This document shows positions 1-8,893 of a stretch of 64,000 bases of DNA, piece after piece. The translations under genes and the position numbers were made by a program. Numbering within the stretch: position 1 is the first letter of the stretch; each line of letters starts with the position of its first letter. Location of the stretch: positions 149,736 to 213,735 of the forward strand of contig NZ_JACSGR010000004.1 in assembly GCF_016025525.2 (NCBI RefSeq), read 5' to 3'. Source of the DNA: Eikenella glucosivorans. Lineage in GTDB: Bacteria; Pseudomonadota; Gammaproteobacteria; Burkholderiales; Neisseriaceae. The notes below the pieces were generated by a model. It ran no database searches and was not told the DNA's origin. It saw only the letters and a program-made list of their open reading frames with translations.

Positions 1-180
1 GCGCGCCGCCTGATGCCCATCCACTGGGGCGCCTTCAGCCTGGCGCTGCATGATTGGGACGAGCCGGTGCGCCGCAGCATGCCGCTGGCGCAGTCGCGCG
101 GCCTGCCGGTGCTCACGCCGCTGATGGGGCAGGTGTTTGGCGTGGATACGGAAACGCGGTTTTGGTGGGAAGAAATTTGA
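1..180 (+). CDS. MBL-fold metallohydrolase, C-terminal end (partial)
   Basis: The first 59 codons are the 3' end of a gene that starts before the window. The visible peptide begins ARRLMPIHWGAFSLALHDW and ends in FWWEEI. The HWG-F-LALH-WDEP pattern is typical of the C-terminus of UlaG/RomA-like metallo-beta-lactamase-fold hydrolases, where this late histidine helps coordinate metal. The substrate cannot be told from the fragment. An alternative is another MBL subfamily with the same tail. Confidence 0.6.
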   Translation, partial: ARRLMPIHWGAFSLALHDWDEPVRRSMPLAQSRGLPVLTPLMGQVFGVDTETRFWWEEI

Positions 181-235
181 CGGGGAAAAGGGCGGGAAAG
201 GTTTCAGGTGGCCTCTTTCGGGCGGCGGCTTGGTT

Positions 236-241
236 TATAAT
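236..241 (+). promoter_or_regulatory. Possible -10 box upstream of mraY
   Basis: A perfect TATAAT lies about 110 bases before the mraY start, after the end of the metallohydrolase gene. No convincing -35 element is seen at 17 bases. It could start transcription of the downstream cell-wall genes. Confidence 0.3.
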
Positions 242-349
242 GCCGCCTTTTGGCAGTTTGTGCTGTTTGCCGCGCTCTGATACACGATAATTTTCAGGTA
301 GCCTTTGGTTTCAGGCAGCCTGATCGCAAAACGATTTTAAGGAAGTTTT

Positions 350-1432
350 ATGTTTTTATGGTTGGCCAAGCTCAGCAATTGGATTTCGGCGCTGAATGTT
401 TTCCAATACACCACTTTCCGCGCGGTGATGGCGGCGCTCACGGCGCTGCTGTTCAGCCTGATGCTGGGGCCGTGGACCATCCGCAAGCTCACGGAATTGA
501 AGGCAGGGCAGGCCATCCGCAGCGACGGCCCGCAAACCCACTTGGCCAAGGCGGGCACGCCCACCATGGGCGGGGTGCTGATTTTGGTGTCGATCACGGT
601 GTCCACGCTGCTGTGGAGCAATGTGTCGAACCCGTATATCTGGATTCTGCTGGGCGTGCTGCTGGGCACGGGCGCGCTGGGCTTCTACGACGACTGGCGC
701 AAGGTGGTGTATAAAGACCCGCACGGCGTGTCGGCCAAGTTTAAGATGGTGTGGCAGAGCAGCGTGGCGCTGGCGGCGGGCCTGCTGCTGTTTTATGTGG
801 CGAGCAATGCGGCCAACAATATTTTGATTGTGCCTTTCTTCAAGCAGGTGGCGCTGCCGCTGGGCGTGGCGGGCTTTGTGGTGCTGTCGTATTTCACGAT
901 TGTGGGCACCTCTAATGCGGTGAACCTCACCGACGGCCTGGACGGGCTGGCGGCCTTCCCGGTGGTGCTGGTGGCGGGCGGGATGGCGGTGTTTGCCTAT
1001 GTTACGGGGCACTGGCAGTTTGCGCGCTACCTGCAGCTGCCTTTCGTGCCGGGGGCGAACGAGGTGATGGTGTTTTGCGCGGCGATGTGCGGGGCATGCT
1101 TGGGTTTTTTGTGGTTTAACGCGGCGCCGGCGCAGGTGTTTATGGGCGACGTGGGCGCGCTGGCGCTGGGCGCGGCGCTGGGCACGGTGGCGGTGATTGT
1201 GCGGCAGGAGTTTGTGTTGGTGATTATGGGCGGGCTGTTTGTGGCGGAGGCGTTGAGCGTGATGCTGCAGGTGGGCTGGTATAAGAGGACGAAAAAGCGC
1301 ATCTTCCTGATGGCGCCGATCCACCATCATTTCGAGCAGAAGGGCTGGAAGGAAACGCAGGTGGTGGTGCGCTTTTGGATCATCACCATCGTGCTGGTGC
1401 TGGTGGGGTTGAGCACGCTGAAAATCCGCTAA
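350..1432 (+). CDS. mraY: Phospho-N-acetylmuramoyl-pentapeptide transferase
   Basis: MraY transfers phospho-MurNAc-pentapeptide from UDP to undecaprenyl phosphate in the inner membrane, making lipid I. The 360-residue product has the family length and about ten hydrophobic segments. Visible signatures are the acidic loop GFYDDWRKV near residue 110, NLTDGLDGLA near residue 193 (catalytic Asp region) and the APIHHHFE histidine motif near residue 325. The start follows an AAGGAAG ribosome binding site. It is the first complete gene of the dcw cluster here; a DUS inverted pair follows the stop. Confidence 0.97.
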   Translation: MFLWLAKLSNWISALNVFQYTTFRAVMAALTALLFSLMLGPWTIRKLTELKAGQAIRSDGPQTHLAKAGTPTMGGVLILVSITVSTLLWSNVSNPYIWILLGVLLGTGALGFYDDWRKVVYKDPHGVSAKFKMVWQSSVALAAGLLLFYVASNAANNILIVPFFKQVALPLGVAGFVVLSYFTIVGTSNAVNLTDGLDGLAAFPVVLVAGGMAVFAYVTGHWQFARYLQLPFVPGANEVMVFCAAMCGACLGFLWFNAAPAQVFMGDVGALALGAALGTVAVIVRQEFVLVIMGGLFVAEALSVMLQVGWYKRTKKRIFLMAPIHHHFEQKGWKETQVVVRFWIITIVLVLVGLSTLKIR

Positions 1433-1436
1433 ACGG

Positions 1437-1476
1437 TTTTCAGGTAGCCTCAACAGGCTAAGAGGCTACCTGAAAA
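1437..1476. terminator. DUS inverted pair after mraY
   Basis: TTTTCAGGTAGCCT is followed 12 bases later by AGGCTACCTGAAAA, giving 14-base arms. It can form a hairpin in either transcript and probably weakens read-through from mraY. Confidence 0.6.
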
Positions 1477-1495
1477 ATAAAAGGAGGGTTCCGTT

Positions 1496-1798
1496 ATGCT
1501 GCTGCAAATGCTGATTTTGCTGGCTTTCGCCAAATTGCAGGATTTCGTTGAAGAATCGTATGCCTGGCAGTGGGCACTGGCTTTTGCGGGCGTAACCTTC
1601 CTACTCAGCCTGTTCGGCGGCAGCCTGATTGCGGCAGCTCTTTCCGCCGTGATTTGGGGCCTGTATTCATGGGGCTATTTCGCCTTGCTGCGGCGGCTGG
1701 CGGACAGTTTGATTTTGTGGCTGATGGTGTGCATCGGCGGGATTATGCTGCCGTGGCTGCTGCTATTGAAATTGATAGCCGCCGCGAGCGGGCAGTAA
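1496..1798 (+). CDS. Small integral membrane protein, unknown function
   Basis: The predicted 100-residue protein is almost entirely hydrophobic, with three likely membrane segments (about residues 22-42, 45-62 and 72-95) and few charged residues. The ATG follows a strong AAGGAGGG site. It lies between mraY and murD, where a link to the cell wall would be plausible but is unsupported by any motif. I do not recognise the family. Confidence 0.6.
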   Translation: MLLQMLILLAFAKLQDFVEESYAWQWALAFAGVTFLLSLFGGSLIAAALSAVIWGLYSWGYFALLRRLADSLILWLMVCIGGIMLPWLLLLKLIAAASGQ

Positions 1799-1918
1799 GG
1801 CTACCTGAAAGCGCCCGCTTCAGCGAAGCTAAAACGCAGCTTCAGCGAAGTCAAAACTCTGTTGCGGCGCAGCCGAGGCTGGGTTTCAGCGAAGCTAAAA
1901 ATAGGCTAAATCAAAACT
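1799..1918 (+). repeat. DUS plus degenerate TTCAGCGAAG(C/T) composite repeat
   Basis: A DUS at 1799-1811 is followed by three copies of a TTCAGCGAAGCTAAAA-like unit (near 1820, 1841 and 1887) with weaker copies between. The same material recurs beside DUS at other sites in the window, for example 42460-42535 and 44829-44877. No gene is seen in it. Confidence 0.65.
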
Positions 1919-1969
1919 AAAGTGAGAACGCGGCCGCCCGCAGCCAAGACGGGCGGCATGGAGAACAAA

Positions 1970-3313
1970 ATGCAAAGCGAATGGCAAAACCAAAAAATCC
2001 TCGTGGCCGGCATGGGTGGCAGCGGCGTTTCCATGCTCAACTTCCTGCGCCGCAAAGGCGCGCAAGTCGCCGCCTATGATGCCGATTTCCCCGCCGATAA
2101 GCAGGCCGCGCTGCAACAGCGCTTCCCCGGCCTCGCCTGCCACACAGGCTACCTGAAAAACGCCCTGGCCGAAGGCTTCGGCATCCTCGCCCTCAGCCCC
2201 GGCATCAGCGAGCGCGCGCCCGAAATCGAAGCCTTCAAGCAAGCCGGAGGCCGCGTGCTGGGCGACGTGGAAATCCTCGCCCGCGAGCTCGCAGGCAGGC
2301 GCGACAAAATCATCGCCATCACCGGCAGCAACGGCAAAACCACCGTTACCAGCCTGGTCGGCCACCTATGCCGCGAATGTGGGCTCGATACCGTGGTGGC
2401 CGGCAACATCGGCACGCCCGTGCTCGAAGCCTACGAAGACCGGCAAGAGCAAAGCGCCGACGTGTGGGTGCTCGAGCTCTCCAGCTTCCAGCTGGAAAAC
2501 ACCGACCACTTGAACGCCGCCGCCGCCGCCGTGCTCAACATTTCCGAAGACCACCTCAACCGCTACGACGACCTGCTCGATTACGCCCACGCCAAAGACA
2601 AAATCTTCCGCGGCAGCGGCGTGCAAGTGCTCAACGCCGACGACCCCCTGTGCCGCGCCATGAAGCGCAGCGGGCGCGAAGTGCGCCGTTTTTCGCTGCA
2701 AGGGCAGGCCGATTATTGGTTTGACGCCGCCTCGGGCTGCCTGAAACACGGCACGGAAACGCTGATTGCCGCCACCGACATCCCGCTGCAAGGCCTGCAC
2801 AATGCCGCCAACGTGTTGGCCGCGCTCGCCCTGTGCGAAGCCGTCGGCCTGCCGCGCGCCGAACTGCTGCGCCATGTGCGCACCTTCAAAGGCCTGCCGC
2901 ACCGCGTGGAAAAAATCGGCGAGAAAAACGGCGTGGTGTTTATCGACGACAGCAAGGGCACCAACGTGGGCGCCACCGAAGCCGCCATCGCCGGCCTGCA
3001 AAGCCCGCTCTTCCTGATTGCCGGCGGGCAGGGCAAAGGGCAGGACTTTACCCCGCTGAAAAACGTGCTGCCCGGCAAGGCCCGCGCCGTGCTGCTCATC
3101 GGCGTGGACGCGCCGCAAATCCGCCGCGACCTTGCCGGCTGCGGCGTGGAGATGATTGACTGCGCCAGCTTGCAGGAAGCCGTGCAAACCGCCTACCGCC
3201 AGGCCGCGCCCGGCGACATCGTGCTGCTCAGCCCCGCCTGCGCCAGCTTCGATATGTTTAAAGGCTACGCGCACCGCTCGCAGGTGTTTATTGAGGCGTT
3301 TGAGGCGCTGTAG
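1970..3313 (+). CDS. murD: UDP-N-acetylmuramoylalanine--D-glutamate ligase
   Basis: MurD adds D-glutamate to UDP-MurNAc-L-Ala with ATP in the cytoplasm. The N-terminal ILVAGMGGSG is the Rossmann-like nucleotide site, GSNGKTT near residue 119 is the ATP P-loop, and HRVEKIG followed by FIDDSKGTN is typical of the Mur ligase C-terminal domain. I chose the ATG at 1970 (447 residues) because GGAG lies six bases upstream and the product then begins like other MurD proteins. GTG at 1922 and ATG at 1958 are in frame but weaker. One DUS at 2148 is translated as TGYLKN. Confidence 0.95.
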   Translation: MQSEWQNQKILVAGMGGSGVSMLNFLRRKGAQVAAYDADFPADKQAALQQRFPGLACHTGYLKNALAEGFGILALSPGISERAPEIEAFKQAGGRVLGDVEILARELAGRRDKIIAITGSNGKTTVTSLVGHLCRECGLDTVVAGNIGTPVLEAYEDRQEQSADVWVLELSSFQLENTDHLNAAAAAVLNISEDHLNRYDDLLDYAHAKDKIFRGSGVQVLNADDPLCRAMKRSGREVRRFSLQGQADYWFDAASGCLKHGTETLIAATDIPLQGLHNAANVLAALALCEAVGLPRAELLRHVRTFKGLPHRVEKIGEKNGVVFIDDSKGTNVGATEAAIAGLQSPLFLIAGGQGKGQDFTPLKNVLPGKARAVLLIGVDAPQIRRDLAGCGVEMIDCASLQEAVQTAYRQAAPGDIVLLSPACASFDMFKGYAHRSQVFIEAFEAL

Positions 3314-3326
3314 GCGGGTGGTTGAA

Positions 3327-3369
3327 TTTCAGGTAGCCTCTGCCGAAACCTGAACAGGCTATCTGAAAA
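3327..3369. terminator. Imperfect DUS inverted pair after murD
   Basis: TTTCAGGTAGCCT is followed by the one-mismatch copy AGGCTATCTGAAAA. The hairpin sits directly after the murD stop. Confidence 0.45.
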
Positions 3370-3411
3370 ATAATGTGCTCTCAGACGAACTAAATATCTG
3401 GGAAAACACAA

Positions 3412-3990
3412 ATGGTATTACACACCTTTTTAGAAAACTTCCCATGGCGCCGGTTTGCCACGCCTTATGAATCCCATGCTAAAGGGGTAAAGCAGAATAT
3501 TTTGAATATATTGGCAGGTTCGGCTGCAGAAAAGGATTATGAGCAGCTGATAGACAGCTTGGAATCTCAAGCTTGGCTGGTGAAGTTGTCGCCTTGGGGG
3601 CTGAAGCTCTGTTTGGCGCTGCTGGCAGAAGATAAGCCGAATAAAGCCCTGCTGCTCAAAGGAATGCGCACGCTGTTTGAGGCGGCAAACTATAGCACTC
3701 AATCCCCGCAGACCCAAGCATTTAAAGAAACCAAGGGCAAAGCGCTGAAATATGAAGCATTTAAAGAAAAATTGTTCGACCCCGCCTTCGATGGCGCGAT
3801 GGATGATGAATTTCTTAAAATAACCAAAACATTAGACAGGCATTATTTGCATGTGTCTATTTTAGAAATGTTTGCGGCAAACCAAGCCTTGATAGTAGGC
3901 TTCGCATCTTCCGAGGATAAGGAAGTTGCTCGGCAGGCTGTCCTACTGGCGGAAGCGATTAAAAATCCGAAGCAGTATCCTTGCAGTTAG
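3412..3990 (+). CDS. Hypothetical cytosolic protein in the dcw cluster
   Basis: The predicted 192-residue soluble protein is mainly helical, with no signal peptide or membrane segment. I do not recognise a family. Its base composition is clearly more AT-rich than murD and ftsW on either side, and DUS pairs flank it on both sides. That suggests an inserted gene rather than a division function. The start ATG lacks a strong ribosome binding site. Confidence 0.6.
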   Translation: MVLHTFLENFPWRRFATPYESHAKGVKQNILNILAGSAAEKDYEQLIDSLESQAWLVKLSPWGLKLCLALLAEDKPNKALLLKGMRTLFEAANYSTQSPQTQAFKETKGKALKYEAFKEKLFDPAFDGAMDDEFLKITKTLDRHYLHVSILEMFAANQALIVGFASSEDKEVARQAVLLAEAIKNPKQYPCS

Positions 3991-4020
3991 CCTGCCGCAG
4001 GCTGACAAAGTGCAGCGGAC

Positions 4021-4063
4021 TTTTCAGGTAGCCTCCTCCGCAGCCGCAAAGGCTACCTGAAAA
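4021..4063. terminator. DUS inverted pair before ftsW
   Basis: TTTTCAGGTAGCCT and AGGCTACCTGAAAA form perfect 14-base arms with a 15-base loop, between the preceding hypothetical gene and ftsW. Confidence 0.6.
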
Positions 4064-4103
4064 AGTTTTCCCATTGATTTATGAAGTAACCCGAAACACC
4101 CGA

Positions 4104-5258
4104 ATGATTACCGAATCCAAACTCCTCGACCGCAAAATCCTGCGCCACGGCTACACTGTCGATCAATCGCTGCTGTGGCTGGTGGTGCTGATGCTGGGCT
4201 TCAGCCTGGTGATGGTGTATTCTGCCTCGGTGGCTTATGCCGGGCAGGCCAACGGCAGCAAATGGTTTTTCCTCATCCGACAGGCGTCTTATATCACCGG
4301 CGGCGGCCTGCTGGCCTGGGGTGCGTTTCTGGTGCCGATGCGGGTGTGGCAGAAATATTCGATGGCGCTGCTCTTGGGCAGCTTGATCCTGCTGATGGTG
4401 GTGCTGGTGGTGGGGCGCGAAATCAACGGCGCGCGCCGCTGGATTCATGTGGGGCCGATCAATTTGCAGCCCACGGAGTTTTTCAAGCTGGCGGTAATCC
4501 TTTATCTTTCGGGTTTTTTTATGCGCCGCTCGGAAGTGTTGCAGCATTTGAAGAAGGTGTGCTGGGTGGCGCTGCCGGTGGGCGGCGGGCTGGGGCTGAT
4601 TATGTTGCAGCCGGATTTCGGCTCGTTTGTGGTGGTGTCGGTGATCAGCATCGGGCTGTTGTTTTTGGTGGGGCTGCCGTTTCGCTGGTTTATCGTGGTG
4701 GTGCTGGCGGGTTTGAGCGGCATGGGCGCGCTGGTGCTGATTTCGCCCTACCGCATGGCGCGCGTAACCGCCTTCCTCGACCCGTGGGCCGACCCGCTGG
4801 GCAGCGGCTACCAGCTCACACACGCGCTGATGGCCATCGGCCGCGGCGGCTGGACGGGCGTGGGCTTGGGCGCGGGCCTGGAAAAACGGTTCTACCTGCC
4901 CGAAGCACACACCGACTTCATCACGGCGGTCATCGGCGAGGAATTCGGCTTCCTCGGCATGATGGTGCTCACCGCCTGCTATTTGTGGCTGGTGTGGCGT
5001 GCGTTTTCCATTGGCAAGATGGCGCGCGATCTGGAGCAGTTTTTCGGTGCCTTCGTGGCCAGCGGCGTGGGTATCTGGTTGGGTATCCAAAGCTTTTTCA
5101 ACATCGGCGTGAACATCGGCCTTTTGCCCACCAAGGGGCTCACCCTGCCGCTGATTTCCTTCGGCGGCTCGGCCTTGTGGGCGATGCTGATCGCGCTTGC
5201 GCTGCTGCTGCGGGTGGATTATGAAAACCGCCGCAAAATGCGCGGGTTTAATGTGTAA
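4104..5258 (+). CDS. ftsW: Lipid II polymerase FtsW (SEDS family)
   Basis: FtsW is the septal SEDS glycosyltransferase that polymerises lipid II together with a class B PBP at the division site. The product has about ten membrane segments. It has the SEDS signatures RRWI near residue 115, an HTDFI-AVIGEE-GF motif near residue 275 and GLLPTKGLTLPLISFGGSA near residue 345. The ATG at 4104 (384 residues) is preferred over the in-frame TTG at 4074, though neither has a strong ribosome site. It is followed closely by murG, nine bases after the stop. Confidence 0.93.
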   Translation: MITESKLLDRKILRHGYTVDQSLLWLVVLMLGFSLVMVYSASVAYAGQANGSKWFFLIRQASYITGGGLLAWGAFLVPMRVWQKYSMALLLGSLILLMVVLVVGREINGARRWIHVGPINLQPTEFFKLAVILYLSGFFMRRSEVLQHLKKVCWVALPVGGGLGLIMLQPDFGSFVVVSVISIGLLFLVGLPFRWFIVVVLAGLSGMGALVLISPYRMARVTAFLDPWADPLGSGYQLTHALMAIGRGGWTGVGLGAGLEKRFYLPEAHTDFITAVIGEEFGFLGMMVLTACYLWLVWRAFSIGKMARDLEQFFGAFVASGVGIWLGIQSFFNIGVNIGLLPTKGLTLPLISFGGSALWAMLIALALLLRVDYENRRKMRGFNV

Positions 5259-5267
5259 AGGACGAAT

Positions 5268-6362
5268 ATGGGCGGCAAAACATTTTTGCTGATGGCCGGC
5301 GGCACCGGCGGGCATATCTTTCCGGCGCTGGCAGTGGCTGCCGCGCTGAAGGAGCGCGGGCAGAACGTGCTGTGGCTGGGCAGCGAGGGCGCGATGGAAA
5401 CGCGCATCGTACCGCAGCACGGCATTGAAATCGAAACGCTGGCCATCAAAGGCGTGCGCGGCAACGGCCTCAAGCGCAAGCTCGCGCTGCCGTTCACGCT
5501 GTGGCGCACCGTTTGCGCAGCCAAACGGATTATCCGGCAGCACCATATCGACGGCGTGATCGGCTTCGGCGGTTTTGTAACCGTGCCCGGCGGCATCGCG
5601 GCCAAGCTCTGCGGTGTGCCGATTGTGATTCACGAGCAAAACGCGGTGGCCGGATTGTCGAACCGCATTTTGGCCAAGCTGGCCAGCCGTGTGCTGTATG
5701 CCTTCCCCAAGGCCTTTGCCGATGAAGACGGGCTGGTGGGCAACCCGGTGCGTGCCGATATTGCCGCCTTGCCCGCGCTCCAGGAGCGTTTTGCTGCGCG
5801 CGAGGGCAGGTTGAAACTGCTGGTTACCGGCGGCAGCCTGGGTGCGGATATCCTGAACCGCCTGTTGCCCGAAGCGCTGGCGCTGCTGCCCGAAGAACAA
5901 CGCCCGCAGGTGCGCCACCAGAGCGGGCGTGGCAAGCTGGCAGGTTTGCAGCAGCGCTATGCCGAGGCGGGCGTGCAGGCCGAATGCAGCGAGTTTATCG
6001 ATGATATGGCGGCGGCCTACGGCGCGGCGGATTTGGTGGTGTGCCGCTCCGGCGCGCTCACCATCGCCGAGCTGGCGGCGGCGGGCGTGGGCGCGCTGCT
6101 GGTGCCCTATCCCTATGCGGTGGACGACCATCAAACCGCCAATGCGCGCTTCGTGGCCGCCGGCGGGGCGGGGCTGCTGCTGCCGCAGGGCGAGCTCACG
6201 GCGCAGAAGCTGGCCTCCACCCTGGCCGGCCTGAACCGCAGCACCTGCCGCCAATGGGCGGAACACGCGCGGCAGATGGCCAAGCCGGATAGCGCGGCCA
6301 AAGTGGCGGAAGCGGCGCTGGCGGCCGTGGCTGATTGCCGGATGAGGCTACCTGAAAAATAG
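5268..6362 (+). CDS. murG: UDP-GlcNAc--lipid I N-acetylglucosaminyltransferase
   Basis: MurG adds GlcNAc to lipid I at the inner face of the membrane, making lipid II. The 364-residue product has the N-terminal glycine loop GGTGGHIFPA (residues 11-20), the second-domain loop TGGSLGAD near 184, and the CRSGALTIAE and HQTANA motifs of the UDP-GlcNAc site. An AAAGGACGA site precedes the ATG. The last codons and stop are made by a DUS, giving the C-terminus RLPEK, so an uptake sequence forms the end of this gene. Confidence 0.96.
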   Translation: MGGKTFLLMAGGTGGHIFPALAVAAALKERGQNVLWLGSEGAMETRIVPQHGIEIETLAIKGVRGNGLKRKLALPFTLWRTVCAAKRIIRQHHIDGVIGFGGFVTVPGGIAAKLCGVPIVIHEQNAVAGLSNRILAKLASRVLYAFPKAFADEDGLVGNPVRADIAALPALQERFAAREGRLKLLVTGGSLGADILNRLLPEALALLPEEQRPQVRHQSGRGKLAGLQQRYAEAGVQAECSEFIDDMAAAYGAADLVVCRSGALTIAELAAAGVGALLVPYPYAVDDHQTANARFVAAGGAGLLLPQGELTAQKLASTLAGLNRSTCRQWAEHARQMAKPDSAAKVAEAALAAVADCRMRLPEK

Positions 6363-6389
6363 AAGCGGCGTCGGATTTTCAGGTAGCCT
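6345..6389. terminator. DUS inverted pair overlapping the murG stop
   Basis: AGGCTACCTGAAAA at 6345-6358 lies within the last murG codons and pairs with TTTTCAGGTAGCCT at 6376-6389, so the hairpin begins inside the coding sequence. Confidence 0.6.
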
Positions 6390-6458
6390 TTTGCTGCTGA
6401 TGCGGTGCATTGGGAATATGATGGGTAAGCTGTTTTCAAGCCGATTGGGGATGATTCG

Positions 6459-7160
6459 ATGAAACGCCTTCTGTTGTTGATTGTCGTTTGTTGCCTGGCC
6501 GCCTGCGTGAGCTATGAAACCGTTTCCCGTGTGGAATATGGGGAGCAGGTCAGCGGCCTGTTTTATTCCCGCGATGACAACAGTGTTTATGCCTTGGGCG
6601 AGCATTTCGATTACCGCGCCCTGCCGTGCAACAGCGGCATTGAAGGCGGGTCGGGCTGGGAGATGTCGCTCTCGGTTTACGAAGTATGCATGAGCACCCT
6701 CAACTGGATGCTGGCCGACGACACGCGCCAAGCCGCCGTGGCGGTAGAAATTCCCGAATTGAACGTTGAGGGCGGGGCGAAAAACAAAATCAGCGGCCGT
6801 TTCCGCACCTACCGCCGGCTCAGCCGCGAGCAGGCGGACGCGCTGAGGAAGCAGCACGTGGGCCTGGCTTTGGCGGAAGCGCAGGATGCCGAACGGCTTT
6901 CGGCCGTGCTCGGGCGGAAGATCAGCGCCGACGGGCTGTATTACGCCGAAATCGGGTTTTACGGCCAAACCGTCCGCGTTGAAAACCGGCCGGAAATCCT
7001 GCAGCGGGGGCGGCTGGCGCGGCCTCTGGCGGTGAATATGCAATACAGCACCGTTGCCAAACAGCGCACCGTACGGCCGATTATCAGCGGCGTGGCGGGC
7101 GTGGTGCTGATTCCGGTTGTGCTGATTCCGTTGGCTCCCGTTCTGGCTATCGCGGGGTGA
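6459..7160 (+). CDS. Putative lipoprotein, unknown function
   Basis: The 233-residue product starts with a lipoprotein signal: MKRL, a hydrophobic core, then the lipobox LAAC with Cys16 as likely acylation site. The mature part is soluble, followed by a hydrophobic C-terminal stretch rich in Val, Ile, Leu and Pro that may be a membrane hairpin. I do not recognise the family. It lies between murG and murC with DUS elements on both sides, so it looks like an insertion in the dcw order. Confidence 0.65.
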   Translation: MKRLLLLIVVCCLAACVSYETVSRVEYGEQVSGLFYSRDDNSVYALGEHFDYRALPCNSGIEGGSGWEMSLSVYEVCMSTLNWMLADDTRQAAVAVEIPELNVEGGAKNKISGRFRTYRRLSREQADALRKQHVGLALAEAQDAERLSAVLGRKISADGLYYAEIGFYGQTVRVENRPEILQRGRLARPLAVNMQYSTVAKQRTVRPIISGVAGVVLIPVVLIPLAPVLAIAG

Positions 7161-7171
7161 TAACGGGCAGC

Positions 7172-7250
7172 AGGCTACCTGAAAAATCGGGATGGCCGGA
7201 TTGGGCCCGGGATATGGTAATGTGTTGAAGCCTGTATTTTCAGGTAGCCT
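7172..7250. terminator. Widely spaced DUS inverted pair before murC
   Basis: DUS arms at 7172-7185 and 7237-7250 face each other with a 51-base loop. The pairing could form, but the spacing makes a terminator role less certain. Confidence 0.35.
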
Positions 7251-7370
7251 CTCCGGCCGCAGGTTCATTGCCGGAAAACATGGCATGATTGGGCGGCGGC
7301 ATTTACAATAACGCTTTTCCCCAAACCGGCTGCCGCGCGGCGGCCGCGAGACAAAAATAGTTGGCAGATT

Positions 7371-8768
7371 ATGAAAAAACGTGTCAAACGCATCCATTTC
7401 GTCGGCATCGGCGGCGCCGGTATGTGCGGCCTGGCCGAGGTGCTGTATAAAGAATTCGACGTATCCGGTTCCGACCAGGCGCAAAGCCCGGTAACGCGCC
7501 AGCTCGCCGATATGGGCATCAAGGTGTTCAACGGCCACGCGGCGGAACACATCGAGGGCGTGGACGTGGTGGTTACCTCCACCGCCATCAAGCCCGACAA
7601 CCCCGAAGTGCTGGCGGCGCGCGCGGCCAAGATTCCGGTGATTCCGCGCGCCATGATGCTGGCCGAGATCATGCGTTTCGGCCAAGGCATCGCCATCGCC
7701 GGCACCCACGGCAAAACCACCACCACCAGCCTCACCGCCTCCATCCTCACTGCCGCCGGCCTCGACCCCACTTTCGTCATCGGCGGGCGCCTGATGGCGG
7801 CCGGCACCAACGCCAAGCTGGGCAGCGGGCAATACATCGTGGCCGAGGCCGACGAATCCGATGCTTCCTTCCTCTACCTCACGCCCGTGATCACTGTGGT
7901 AACCAATATCGACACCGACCACATGGATACCTACGGCCACAGCGTGGATAAGCTGCACCAGGCCTTTGTGGAGTTTGTGCACCGTATGCCGTTCTACGGT
8001 AAGGCGTTTTTGTGTATCGAGAGCGAGCATGTGCGCGCCATCCTGCCACAAATCCAAAAACCTTTCGCCACCTATGGCTTCAATCCCGAAGCGGATATTT
8101 ATGCCGACGAAGTGCGCAACGAAGGCGCGCAGATGTGCTTCACCGTGCACCTGAAAAACCGCCATATCGCGCCGTTTGAAGTGCGGCTGAACGCGCCGGG
8201 GCGGCACAATGTGCTCAATGCGCTGGCCGCCATCGGTGTGGCGCTGGAATGCGGCGCCAACGTGGAGGCCATCCAGCGCGGCCTGGCCGGTTTCGGCGGC
8301 GTGGGGCGGCGTTTCCAGAGCTACGGCGAAATCAAGCTGCCCCAGGGCGGCAGCGCCTTAGTGATCGACGACTACGGCCACCATCCCGCCGAAATGGCCG
8401 CCACGCTGGCCGCCGCGCGCGGTGCCTACCCCGAACGCCGCTTGGTGCTGGCCTTCCAGCCGCACCGCTACACCCGCACCCGCGATTTGTTTGAAGACTT
8501 CGTGCGCGTGCTGAACACCGCCGACGCCGTGGTGCTCACCGATGTGTATGCCGCCGGCGAAGAGCCGATTGTGGCCGCCGACAGCCGCGCGCTCACCCGC
8601 GCCCTGCGCGTGGGCGGCCGGCAGGAGCCGATTTACTGCGCCGATGTGGCCGATATGCCGAGCACCCTGCTCGCCCTGCTGCAAGACGGCGACCTGCTGC
8701 TGAACATGGGCGCGGGCAGCATCAACAAAGTGCCGCAGGCATTGCGCGATTTGGCGGGCGCGGCTTAG
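7371..8768 (+). CDS. murC: UDP-N-acetylmuramate--L-alanine ligase
   Basis: MurC joins L-alanine to UDP-MurNAc with ATP, the first amino acid addition in peptidoglycan precursor synthesis. The 465-residue protein has HFVGIGGAGM near residue 9 (UDP-MurNAc domain), the P-loop GTHGKTTTTS near residue 110, EADESDASF near residue 160 and DDYGHHPAEM near residue 332. These are all standard MurC features. A TACAAT at 7304 could be a -10 box, but its -35 is poor. Confidence 0.96.
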   Translation: MKKRVKRIHFVGIGGAGMCGLAEVLYKEFDVSGSDQAQSPVTRQLADMGIKVFNGHAAEHIEGVDVVVTSTAIKPDNPEVLAARAAKIPVIPRAMMLAEIMRFGQGIAIAGTHGKTTTTSLTASILTAAGLDPTFVIGGRLMAAGTNAKLGSGQYIVAEADESDASFLYLTPVITVVTNIDTDHMDTYGHSVDKLHQAFVEFVHRMPFYGKAFLCIESEHVRAILPQIQKPFATYGFNPEADIYADEVRNEGAQMCFTVHLKNRHIAPFEVRLNAPGRHNVLNALAAIGVALECGANVEAIQRGLAGFGGVGRRFQSYGEIKLPQGGSALVIDDYGHHPAEMAATLAAARGAYPERRLVLAFQPHRYTRTRDLFEDFVRVLNTADAVVLTDVYAAGEEPIVAADSRALTRALRVGGRQEPIYCADVADMPSTLLALLQDGDLLLNMGAGSINKVPQALRDLAGAA

Positions 8769-8802
8769 TTGCCCCGTGGCGGCGGTAAAACGGCATGGAT
8801 AT

Positions 8803-8879
8803 TTTTCAGGTAGCCCTGAATTTTAGTTCCGTCGAAACGTAGTTTCGGAGTCGTTAACACATTATTTTCAGGTAGCCTT
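8803..8879 (+). repeat. Two direct DUS with TTCCGTCGAA spacer repeat
   Basis: Two same-direction DUS copies enclose a spacer with the small inverted repeat CGAAACGTAGTTTCG. The spacer resembles the composite repeat seen elsewhere beside DUS. Confidence 0.45.
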
Positions 8880-8893
8880 TGCAAGGACAAAAC

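Noticed and set aside
356..1453. 365-codon open frame on the minus strand
   Set aside because: It is antisense to mraY and has the His/Arg/Gln-rich composition of a shadow frame.
4053..6266. 737-codon open frame on the minus strand
   Set aside because: It lies opposite ftsW and murG, which have clear family motifs. The product is rich in His, Gln and Arg as expected from the antisense of GC-rich genes.
6348..8207. 619-codon open frame on the minus strand
   Set aside because: It is antisense to the lipoprotein gene and murC, with no recognisable domain or ribosome site.
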